64,000 bases of DNA. It comes from Bidens hawaiensis (taxonomy: Eukaryota; Streptophyta; Magnoliopsida; Asterales; Asteraceae). The stretch spans positions 1-64,000 of the forward strand of contig JAIQDT010003760.1 in NCBI GenBank assembly GCA_021521415.1. The letters run 5' to 3'. This document shows positions 47,852 to 58,700 of the stretch, in pieces; positions within the stretch are counted from its first letter, which is position 1; every line of letters begins with the position of its first letter. Made by a program: the position numbers and the translations under genes. The notes beneath the pieces were generated by a model. That model worked only from the letters and a program-made list of their open reading frames with translations, did no database searches and had not been told where the DNA came from.

Positions 47852-47882
47852 GTGTTAGTTCGATATAACAAATTTAGTTTTT
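47852..47882. repeat. 31-bp direct repeat, right copy (flank of G2)
   Basis: Matches 38605-38635 at 30 of 31 positions, with one A/G difference. It begins two bases after the G2 3' LTR. Confidence 0.9.
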
Positions 47883-48310
47883 ATTTAAAATAGTTAGTAC
47901 ATAATAGTATTTAGAAATACAAGTATTACAAGATATGTCACTTTACTAACGATAAATAATTAGTGTTACTGTGTCATACAAACTATCTGGAAGAATTGGT
48001 TTATAATTTTATTTAAACTCCTTTTATATTATAGAAATATATAAACGAAAACCCAAAAATCTTATGTGTCGTGATGTGGTTGTTTCCCCCTTTTTTGGAG
48101 TCACCAGATTTACTTGATTTTTAAATGGAGGCTTCTCATGCATTTGACCCAAATTCATGGGCATTGGTCTTATCAAACTCAAATATTTTGTAAACGAGTT
48201 ATAACATCTCATTAAATTAAAAACTAATCTCACCAAATATTTTTTTAAAAATCCTATAAAGTAGGGATATACCCAAAATTAATATCTGATTTATTTAAAA
48301 AAAGTTATAT

Positions 48311-49505
48311 CATCATCATCATCATCGAACTCAGTATATCTAGGGCCGTCCAAACCGCTCGTCGCTCGAACTCGCTCGTCGATCGCTCGAAAATTGCTCG
48401 GAAATTGCTCGCTCGATTGTAAACGAGCCGCTCTGCTCGGTTCGGTTTGCAAACGAGCCAAGCAATGAGCAAAGATCCGCTCGGTTCGGTTCGGCTCGAA
48501 TATTTTTAATTTATTTTATATATAACTATATATGTATAAATATATAACTTATTATATAATTATCTTCTATTTATATTTTAATGAATTACAATATATGCAC
48601 CTTACATATTATATATATATATATAGTCCTTTATTTTTAAAGGAGTTTTATTTTGGTCCCTCTGTGCTATCTTATATGGGTTTTCTCATCAACCCATTCA
48701 CCCACCATCATTTACAGTTACACTCCCACTCCCAAAAAACCCTAGAAATTCTTATGCCTAATTAGAGATTGTTTGTTTCAATCCAACGTTGAACAAGTAC
48801 AAAACTGATGAAGATATGACACTTATGAATGATTATTGGGGTATTGAAACTTCAGTTCCACATATCCCTCAAGTTGCAGCAACGATGGCGCTATTCTGGT
48901 CAGGACACGTCTTCGAACATGATATGGAATCGGTGGAAGACGGAGGTCACCATTTTTCTGAAATTGTGAAGGAGCAAAATCGAGCAGAACCGAGCCGCTC
49001 GGTTGTAAACCAAGCGAGTTCGAGCAAGACTTTTCTGCTCGTTTCCCTATATTCGAACCGAACCGAGCCGCTCGGTTTCAATACGAGCCGAGTTCGAGCA
49101 TATGCTCGCTCGGTTCGGCTCGGTTCGTGAACAGCCCTAAGTATATCCCACCAATAGCAAAGCTATGGTAGGGTCTGAGGAGGGTAAGATGTAGACAGCC
49201 TTACCTCTACCCCATAGGGATAGAGAGGCTGCTTCCGATGAGACCCCCGGCTCGATTGTAGTTTTGCATCAAGCCTTGGACATAAGGCACATAGCACTCA
49301 ATCATCGGGACACCGACTGATTGGTGCATGTACCATTGTCTTTCGGCTATCAACGCCACCACATGATGCCTGATTAACTTCCGCCACTTTTAACGTTATT
49401 TTCATGAGATTAGTAAAATAACGTTAAAATTAGTGCAATTTTACTTTTGCCCACCCGAGGGTTCACACATATATACATTATGTGCACGCACCACTTTTAA
49501 CATTA
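48311..49505 (-). mobile_element. LINE/SINE-type retroposon, itself interrupted by a hAT
   Basis: The insert is bounded by a 14-bp target duplication (7 A then GTTATAT, 48297-48310 and 49506-49519). On the minus strand it ends GATATACTGAGTTCGATGATG with a short GAT repeat tail. It contains GGTAAGGCTGTCTACATC, a 3' end shared by plant TS-type SINEs and RTE-type LINEs. Without the nested hAT it is about 388 bp. No polymerase III boxes were found, so a 5'-truncated LINE is as likely as a SINE. Confidence 0.75.
48341..49139. mobile_element. non-autonomous hAT element (799 bp) with GCTCG-rich ends
   Basis: It begins TAGGGCCGTCC and ends ACAGCCCTA, giving inverted termini TAGGGCyGT. A perfect 8-bp duplication AGTATATC flanks it (48333-48340 and 49140-49147). 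About 150 bp at each end are packed with GCTCG, GAGC and GGTTCGG words in both orientations, the clustered subterminal motifs that hAT transposases use for binding in known elements. The centre has a frame of about 65 codons (from 48789) without transposase motifs. Confidence 0.92.
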
Positions 49506-49720
49506 AAAAAAAGTTATATATTATTTATAATTAAAAAACCAATTTTATAGTAAAAAAATAAACGGGTATTGGGTCTCATCAAACCCATATAACTTTTAAA
49601 TCGGGTTATAACATCTCATTTATTTATAAACAATTTATCATCAAACTATAAGTATATTATTAACTTTCATACAATAAAAAATAAAAATAGTAATTCAAAA
49701 AAATAAATAAATACTATAAA

Positions 49721-52700
49721 CAAATAAGATAAAATATTAAAGATAGACTATTATATGTGTTTCCACCAAACATAAATTACTGCTAATAATCGGAAAATAA
49801 TTGTTCAACAATATTGTATCTAGATTTCCAGAGAGCTACTTGAAACAATGATTTAAATATTTAAATATTGTTTTAATAAAGAATATAACTCGTATGTAAA
49901 GAATAAAAACGCTCGTAAATAAGTTAGCATCGCCTTGTAAGATTAAAGGTACGGATCCTTACCCTCAGTCCTTGTTACTTCATATTCAATTGATATAAAC
50001 CAATTGAGTTCATATATATTTTAAAACTCCTTATATCTTTGGATTATCAATTCACTTGGTTGTCTGTTGGATTGCAATTCTGATTATAACATTGGATTTA
50101 GCTTCATGTCATGTGAGAATATTATGTTTGATTATACTCATTCACATTTTCCGATATATGTTACGATAATATAATTGATTTGAGTTATATTAATAAGTTC
50201 ATTTGTATTCCGATACCATGAGTGTCGCTTCTCGTGGAGTGTCCCACGAACATGTTGTCGCGGCATCGACAACATGTGCACCACCCGTGACGGTGAGATC
50301 AGTTCATGACATCTCTTAAGTACAAATGTGGTACATATGCCTATTAGGAGGCGTTCGAATCGATCCTAGGATTAATATTATGGAGATGGATAGCGGGTAT
50401 GACGTATGCCAACTCGCCGTCTCATGTGATAAAATACAAGAATATCTACATGTATGTTGTCACGTTTTATGTTCGCTCATGGGTACATCCGTATGATACG
50501 TTTTAATTTATTTAATGAGGTTAGTTTGCATCGTATCATCAACTATAAGTTCAATCTAAATTACGTTTCATTAAATCACTAATTGTTTGAGTCTATTATT
50601 TCGTACTAAGCATTCGACTCATTTCATTATTTTTATTTTTTATATAGGTCCGCAGTTACTTTGGGTGGGATTAAGAGTGAGAAATAAAACACCAGGGTTC
50701 TAATAAAATATATATTCAACACTGCTAGTGTATAAATTAACCATAAGTGTGCATTGCCTATTGAAATATACATTTGACAAGTAAACAAGTACAATTTTGT
50801 CTTTTGTTCATAAACCATGTTTATTGTGACACGTAATCCCCTTCCGGGCAGGGGGGTGTTACAGTTATACCCTTTTCTATTATTTGAATTGCTTATATTC
50901 TATTTTCTCCTTTGATTTGAGTAAAATAAAATTTGAAACTACATACAAATACTAAAACAAATTAGTGACCCGTTTCCCACCGAAGACAGCGCAACCAGCC
51001 CCGCCATCATTTTCGCCATATGCTCCCCCATCACCAACTTTCACTAACCACCACCACCAGGACATTTGGAAACAAAGACAAAGCTGGTGGATGGCCACTG
51101 GAACAACGGTGGTGGCCAGCGACGATGGTTGTTTCATATCTAAGGGCTGTCGAGAGGAGCTTGAAGGACGTGAGATTGATAGATTTGGACTTGATAGGCA
51201 TGGGTAATGTAGTAGGGTGTAATTATAGCTTGAGCTTGGTTAGCATGGATAATCTGGGGGCACATATCGTGGAGATGATTAGGGTCTCCACAATGTAACA
51301 AGTGTAACAACTGGGATTATCCATATATTATTTGTTAATCGATACCCAACCTGCTTTTATGTTCGGGTTATTTTATCAAACAAAAATATCATATATATCA
51401 AGTAAATAAAGTATTATTATATTATTGCTTAAATTAAGCAATAATATAATAATAATTTGTATAATATATATTTATATCTTTCAAATTATGGCAATTCTAA
51501 CCCTAAACTAAGATTTTACCCAAAAAATGATTCCACCTTCAAACTATAGGGTCTAATATGCAAATTTTGTTATTATAATCCAATAACCCATCTGCCAAGA
51601 TCCAAACCCATACCCCTGACACGATTTTCTTACCCGTATACCCGTTTAACAAGCTTGAGCCACAATATTCATTGTTAGCATGGAAATTGGATCAGAAATA
51701 TTATTCACCTTGCCTAAACGAACCTTACTAACACTTTCAATTAGGAATTAACAATATTCTTGATGCGTATTGATATAAATTATTAACCGGCCTTAACCTA
51801 AAACTCGTTAATAACTTTAGAAGAAACGAAAACACAATTAATATTTCATGCACAACTCTGTCAACCTCGTCAACAAAACCCATATGGTTAATTATGTTTT
51901 CTCAGTCTAAGGATCGTCATTCTGGACCATGTTCTTGTCGGCGTATTAACTAACAAATTAACCGTTGTTCAAACTCGTTTAGGGTAATTAAATAGTGTAA
52001 CATGTTCGTCATTAATCATACTTCAATAACCCTATGGTTGATTAAACCTATATACACGAGATTAATCGACTGTTCATTCTGGGGTTTATAATTTAATTGG
52101 GTTAAAATCAGTTATTATACTTATTATTTTGTTTCCAGTTTATAACCATCTGACATGCTAGAACAGATGGTTTGTTTGTGTGTTAGGACACGGTGGTTGC
52201 GGGTTCGAACCCAACCACCCGGTATTTTAGGTTTATTTTATTAGTTTTTGATTAATTAATTTTAAATAAATGATAAATTAATATTGGCTATTAAATAAAT
52301 ATTATTTTATTAAAACCGACATCTTGGAGTTTATTGTTTTTGTCAAATCTCGTTAAAATATTTCATTTGCGTATACACACACACACATGTGTATGTATGT
52401 ATTATAAGTATATTTTAATAATAATAACTCATCGTTATTTATTAGAACCCGACACCATTATTGGAGTTTTCTCATCGTTGAACGTCTTTATAAAATTGCT
52501 TATATTAATTTTATACATAAAAACATATATGATATATCTGTATCATTCTTTAAAAATTGTAACCATCGTATTTTAAACGCATTAATTATATTTATAAAAT
52601 TTGTTTTTGGTTAAATATTTCAAGATATAAATTGTTTGATAAATATATATTTTAACGTTTGTATTAAATCATTTAATATATTACAAGTTATATTTATATA

Positions 52701-52830
52701 TTTACACATTTATAATTGCATTATATTTAATTAAATATTATTTAATTAATTATATAATGGTAATATATTCAACTCATATTTATTTATTTGAATTAATAAT
52801 AATCATTTCAGAATAACAATAACCGTAGAG
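49721..52830. other. gene-free stretch with repeat remnants
   Basis: No coding domain is recognised. A TGTTACA preceded by GGGCAGGGGGG ends at 50863. On the minus strand this is the TGTAACACCCCCC start common to plant gypsy LTRs, so a minus-strand LTR remnant may extend leftward from there. TGTAACAACTGGG near 51308 is a similar LTR-like start. Frames at 50952-51298 have no motifs. Confidence 0.4.
52150..52245 (+). repeat. possible SINE remnant
   Basis: A box-B-like GGTTCGAACCC at 52202-52212 follows a tRNA-like GATGGTTTGTTTGTGTGTT segment, and a T/A-rich tail follows. A convincing box A and a target duplication are lacking. Confidence 0.35.
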
Positions 52831-53244
52831 TGTTAGAGCATTTTTGTCTAATGCTAGGTCTAGTGGTCTTAATATGTCATTTGTATGTTTATTAGGGGCT
52901 AAAACTGTTAATATATGAAGTATGTAAAGTGAAACATATAAGTAACGGGACGTATAAGCTTATACGCCCGTATAAGCTTATACGGAGCCTGACCTTATAC
53001 GTTGGCACTGATCATCTATATATAGGGCTTTCATGTTTAGATTTCACAAAAGTTGTAGCAGTTATTCAGTTTTGTACTCTCATTGTTATATCAATATAAG
53101 TTAAGCTTAAGAGTGATTGTGTTGTGACTGCTTTATGATATAATTCTGATATATCGTATCGTATAGTAAATATAAACGAATCGGTCCTAATCATTACGAT
53201 TTAATGTACATGATGCTTAGCATGATCAGGATCATGTTCCTACA
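52831..53244 (+). repeat. 5' LTR of Copia-B
   Basis: TGTTAGAGC to CCTACA, 414 bp. It contains two perfect 16-bp palindromes CGTATAAGCTTATACG at 52951 and 52969. The downstream TGGTATTAGAGC (53247-53258) is a one-mismatch form of the copia primer site, which fixes the right end. Confidence 0.8.
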
Positions 53245-53246
53245 AG

Positions 53247-53258
53247 TGGTATTAGAGC
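53247..53258 (+). other. primer binding site of Copia-B
   Basis: TGGTATTAGAGC differs by one base from the site in Copia-A and lies two bases after the LTR. Confidence 0.8.
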
Positions 53259-54019
53259 TTTTGGCTCATATTTACTACTGATTACAGGACATTCAAGGTC
53301 AAATTGATGAATTTTTTAAGTTTTCAAAGTCAACGAGTATTCCGAACACAAATCCATCAATTATTCACTGATTAAGAAAGATTTTACAATTCGATTGGTT
53401 ATTGTGATCGTGATTACATACTTGATGTTTCTGCAAGAGTGTATTTGATTATCTTTGGTTAAAATTCAACTTTCAGATTCAAACATGGTCAACTATTTCG
53501 CATGGCGTATATGTTTTCTGTTAGGCAGTTACACGTACATATAAGTTTGAACGCATAAGGTGTTACAACGCATAAGTGTAAGGGCCCGTTACCGGTGCCT
53601 CACATTTGAACATTGGATTTACTCATTAACATAGTTCTAGTCATCAGAGTTAATAAAAACATTCACGAAATATAAAAACTTTCATAAACATTTCATAACA
53701 ACCCATAACTTGTCTTAAAACAACATCTCGTCTTTCAAAATAAACAAAACATTAAACTTAAACGTGTTGAGTCTTCCGATGCCAGTCTCTTATTCAGTGC
53801 CACCTGTTCCCCTCAAGCGAGCTGCCTCATCCTACTCACCTGTGTGCATACTAAAAGTCAAATACGCAGAGTGAGTTCTAGTTAATCATACAACATACAA
53901 TCGGTTTACATACTTGCACACATGCCCTAAGGGGTGTGCATTATTCATACTTACTTTTCATATGTAACTATCCATCCTATTTAAAGAGCCTTCCGCCCTA
54001 TAACCTCACATATATTATA

Positions 54020-54164
54020 AGGGCCTGGTCCCTAACATCACAGATTTTATAAAGGGTCTGGTCCCCACTATCACAGATATTATGAGGGTCTGGTCCCTAT
54101 CCTCACAGATATTATTAGGGTCTAGTCCCTATCCTCACAGATATTATTAGGGCCTGGTCCCTTT
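54020..54164. repeat. 32-33 bp tandem repeat in the solo LTR
   Basis: AGGGYCTGGTCCC-type units begin at 54020, 54053, 54085, 54117 and 54149, giving four full copies and one partial, with CACAGATATTAT in each. A more diverged unit precedes them. Confidence 0.92.
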
Positions 54165-54224
54165 GTTTCCTGCCACGGTATCATACCTGTCTCTACATAC
54201 CTTCCATGACAACACGTGCAATAT

Positions 54225-54410
54225 CCGAAGATCGTTCACGTGCCATCAACATATCATACATACATCATATACATTCATACATTCATCATTCATACATCAT
54301 ATATGTTCATACATACATCATTTGCACATCTTATATATTTATCATATCTTTAACTTCCTCCTGACGGTACGAGCAATAACCGAAGATCGTTCACGCACCG
54401 TCAAGAAATC
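54225..54410. repeat. repeated CCGAAGATCGTTCACG blocks and CATACA microsatellite
   Basis: CCGAAGATCGTTCACG occurs near 54227 and 54380. The second copy sits in a TGACGGT..ACCGTCA inverted repeat. Between the two lies a CATACATCATATA-type low-complexity tract. All of it is inside the solo LTR. Confidence 0.7.
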
Positions 54411-55562
54411 ATCATCAATAAATCATGCAAGGCATTCACTTACCACTTAAGGTAAGTGTATTAACTATCACATCAAGTATGCACACAACCCAAAAAACAT
54501 AACAAGAAAGTGGGGCTAGAAACTTACCTGAACACGGTTACGTTCACCGTTAATTGCTATTCCTTTCTTGAGCTGTGCACAGCTAACTGTATAACAATTA
54601 CACGTATCAATCAACTATCGCTATCTATTTTATGTTTCTAGTTCAATTATAACCCACAACGAACGGGGGTCCACAACTATCGCTATCTATTTTATGGATT
54701 CTGGCGAACTTATAAGTGGCAAACTTGTATGTAGTGAAGTTAACCACAGGCGAATTTGTTGCATGCGAACTTAGCTGCAGCGGACTTGCTTGCAGGCGAA
54801 ATTGTACAGCAGCAGTTTCGGGTTTGGTTCTAACCCTATAAACATCTCAGTTTTAACGTGAAATACTTTGATGTGATGTTAATAATTCCCGTAAACGTTC
54901 CCGTGGCCATTTTTGAATAAAACACGACCCGAAAGTGCGTAAAGTTTGGACCTTTAAGATTAAACCGTTCAATACTAGGTCTAGGGTTTATTTTAAACGA
55001 CTCATAAGCAGTCGTAAGTTCGTTAAGTTCGTTTCTAACATCAAGTTTGTTACTTTAATACCCGTTTATACCCGATCTACATTAGGTTCATGTTTCAAGA
55101 CTAAACGTTCATAAAAACGTAAACTTTAAAATCAAGAACATACCTTGTATATAGCTCATTTATGAACTCTAAATCTTGTATATAGCTCGTGTAATAAAAA
55201 TCTAATACAAACTAACGTCCGTTTGGTCTCAAATCTCTCTCGTCTCTCTCGGCCGTATATTATGGTGTAGGTGTAGGTGTGTTTTTGAGTGTATAGAGAA
55301 TAAGATGGAAAGAAATGAGGATTTAGGATTTTAGGGTGGTTTAAGGGAGTATTTATACTCCTAAGGCCCATGGACCCTAAGCCCATCTCATCCATAATCC
55401 AATCTTGATTAATCTAAGTCCATGATCTTTTCTTTACTAATTAATAACGCGAAATTACTAAACGTAACTTTCTTTATTTAATACTAAAATATTTAGGATG
55501 TTACAATAAGTTGTTACGGCGTATTAAGAGTTTATCCATTTGTGGTTACAACCTGGTTTCTA

Positions 55563-55702
55563 GTTATACGTTGGTGTTACAAGTTTTGAAGGTTATCCGT
55601 TGAATCAAGGTTATACGGGTAGCAAGGTTATACGTTCTTAAAGGTTATACGTTGGTTCTTGTGTTATACGCTGGTTCAAGGTTATACGAGTGAAGTTATA
55701 CG
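55563..55702 (+). repeat. seven copies of GTTATACG in Copia-B leader
   Basis: Exact copies begin at 55563, 55610, 55627, 55644, 55663, 55681 and 55695, with a variant GTTATCCG near 55592. The TTATACG core also makes up the palindromes in the 5' LTR. Confidence 0.9.
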
Positions 55703-58700
55703 TTTGATATTGTTCTTGTCAAAATTGGAAGATTTAAACGTGCTTGCTACACATACTTCACCAATTATTCAGAACATAAACTTGGAAAAGGAAATAGGGA
55801 TATCAAACAAGCCCACGAAGCTACTTAGGATGGAAGATTATCCTAACTAGGCTAATTAGTTTGAAACTTATGTGCAAGCCATGAACTATGTTGCGTGGGA
55901 GGCCGTTGAAGTTGAGTACATCATACCGAAGAATGAAAATGGCATATGTCATAGGTTATCACAAATACCTGATGGTGATAAGACTAGTTTCATGCATGAG
56001 AAAAAGATGATGAATTTATTTCAGCAATATATCAAATCTGAGATCTTTCAACTCCTGCAACATAATGATCTTGTTATTCAATATGGGAGGCTCTTATGGA
56101 CAAAGATCGTGGTAATGCTGACATGAGAATGTCAAAAGATGAATTTGATCAAAAAAGAGTTTGATATATTCACCATGGTCAAAGGTGAAACGATGCCTCA
56201 CAATGATTGAAAGATATTATCTTGTGAACGAGATGAAGAGATTAGGGATTAACAAAGAAGATATTGAATATATTGATAAGTTGGTTGATACTTTTATATT
56301 GATTCAACAATCGATTCCAGTCGCTTATGCAAGACTCACTTTGACTCGGTTCATTGAGAAACTGGAGGCACACGAACTTGAGTTGAGAAAGAAACAGAAA
56401 AATGAAGAATTCATCTACGGTTCAAGACATTGGTTTGTATTTTAACTCTTCACAATCTGTGATTCCCCTAAGTCATAGATCCAAACTGCTTATGTTACCA
56501 ATAGTAGTTTTGGAGGAAATTCTCAATCTAGTCAACCAGCTAACATACCTCACTTTACAAGTTCTTATGTTTGAACCAGTTCAACAACATCATCTATTCC
56601 TGACCAGTCACCAAAACCCACTAGTCCAACATCTGATGTTCTCCAATGCAATATTGTTGTGAATCTCAAGAAAGATAATGGATTGACTGTGGAGAATGTT
56701 TAAGAGCACATGGCATTTTTGGGTTCTGTTTTGGAGTCATATGAATGTTTAATCTCTAGTCGTACTAGCAACTATAATAAGACAAAAGAAGATTATGACC
56801 ATATCGACCCAGAAGAGATGGAGATGCTGGACATCCGTTGGTGCATGGCGAGTGTGGTCTGGAGAGCTCAGAGGTTAAGGGAAGTCACTGAGAAAAATTA
56901 TCTGAATGGAACTACTGCTAAGCTTGGTTTTGACAAGTCGAAGGTCAGATGTTTTAGATGCAAAGAAAAAGGACATTTCAAGAGGGGGCGTGTCAATCCT
57001 GAAGTTGGGGATTCAACTCCTAATCCGTTTGGCCCAGACTACAATTGACAAACAATTTATCATCAACGCTCACCAACACAAGCTGAAAAGAAACAAGAAG
57101 CTTCATCTTCAAAAGCTTGTCATGCTCAACTTGATGAGCGGTTCAACTGGAATTCAGTGGTCAACAAAGCTAATGTGGCTGAGATAGTTGGCGAATGTTC
57201 TCAAGAACAAGAGGATAAGGTTGATGATGAAATTGGAGATGTCATTGAAGTAATGAGTGATGCTGAATAAGAAATCTCTACCGAGGATTCTACAAAAAGT
57301 TTTGAATCAATTCCTAATGAATTTTTTAAATCATTTTTTCCACCTGATGTCTTTGAAAGTTTTGCAGGTTGGTTCAATAGCGAAGAAATGCCACATGGGA
57401 AGATATATTTTGGAATTGATGATGAGCTTGGAGAGGAAACTAGTGAGACTGATGTTGCATCAAAGAGTGAATCTAGTGACAAATCTGAGATGGCTTATCA
57501 AGAAGGAACTTCTGTTGAGGATGATGCTCCTATTCTTCAAGCTAACACGGCTGGTCAGGTAAAATTTTCTCCTGATGAAATTCAACGCACTTGTGACAAA
57601 AATAAAAGGAATTTGTTATTAATTCGTTGATAACAGATTTTAACTTGCTTAAAATTGATTATAACAAAATGTTTCTTGATTTTCAAAATGTGAAAGAGGC
57701 TTATGATAAGCTTCAATCGTGTGAGAAAATTTGTGGAACAAAATTTTGCAAGATGAAAAAACGATTACTATGCTCACTCACACGGTTAAAGATAAGCAAA
57801 TTGCCATTAATAGACATGTGGATGAAAAAGCAGAACTAAAAAGAGAATTGGAATTGATTAAAATTGAAGTTGCACGTGTTGAAACAAAATTGACAAGTTA
57901 TTCAGCTTCTAAATATGTTTTGGATCACATTGTTCCAAAAGAGATTCCAAAATATCATGTTGTTCCGCTTCTAATTTGGAGATCTTATGTTCCAAAAGAA
58001 CCCGAAGTATTTTTCAAAGCGTTGAATGTGGTGTCTGATTCACCACAACATGATAATGCATGTGATGAACATGATGTGCAAGTTGTTCATAGTTCTGAGT
58101 GTGATAGTGAAATTGGTAAAAAGGCTGCTGAATTTATGCTGGATGAATCTAAAAGTTCATCTAAATAAAGTATTAAAAGTGGTAATAAGTTTGAGAAAAC
58201 AAAACCCAAATCAAATGATAAAACTGGTAGAAATGATAATCATAACTCAAGATTTTCTAAAACCAGTTTTTATTATAGACGAAAGGGTATTGGTTTCAAA
58301 GAGGATAACCAAAAGCATGAAAACCCAAAAAATGGTTTTCAAAAGATTTTGTTTGTGAAAAGTGAGACCTCTGAAGCACAAAAAGAGGCTATCTATACAA
58401 GGCAATCAAATGTTGAGTTTTACAAACTTAAAGCTGAATGAGAGAGTCAAGATAACCATGTTCATTCTGTTAACAAATTTGTTATAGAAGGAAGTGTTCT
58501 GTTGTAATAAAGAAGGACATTTGTTCTATTCGTATCCTAAAAGATTTTGTGAAGAAGGAAAAAATGTGGTGAATAAGAAACTATATGTTGAAGTTTTTGT
58601 GGTGAAACCTACACCTCCACCAATCAAGATTTTAAAGAGAGGTGTAGACAAGGAACTTGTCAAAAAGATTTCTGAAGTGGGTGAATCTTCGAATGCCAAG

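Larger units (their letters stand above)
48029..49720 (+). mobile_element. second, interrupted copy of the 37473 Helitron family
   Basis: Positions 48030-48310 align with 37477-37750, including CTTTTTTGGAGTCACCAGAT and AAATGGAGGCTTCTCATGCA. Positions 49506-49700 align with the following part, including AAAAAACCAATTTTATAG and GGGTCTCATCAAAC. The join is opened by the insertion at 48311-49505. The 3' terminal hairpin is lost or too diverged to see, so this copy is older than, or damaged relative to, the one at 37473. Confidence 0.75.
53577..55505. repeat. solo LTR (1929 bp) nested in Copia-B leader
   Basis: It starts TGTAAGGGCCCG and ends GGATGTTACA, and is flanked by a perfect 5-bp duplication ATAAG (53572-53576 and 55506-55510). 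No internal retrotransposon sequence is present, so it is most simply the product of LTR-LTR recombination. Size and termini suggest a Ty3/gypsy element, probably not the family of G1/G2. Orientation is not certain. Confidence 0.88.

Noticed and set aside
38605..47882. The 31-bp repeats as a normal target-site duplication
   Set aside because: LTR-retrotransposon integrase makes 4-6 bp duplications, and the left copy abuts internal coding sequence rather than an LTR start.
48789..49130. 113-codon frame inside the hAT element as a gene
   Set aside because: Its second half is only the GCTCG-rich terminal repeat read through. The first 65 codons have no transposase or known host motif, although a captured fragment is possible.
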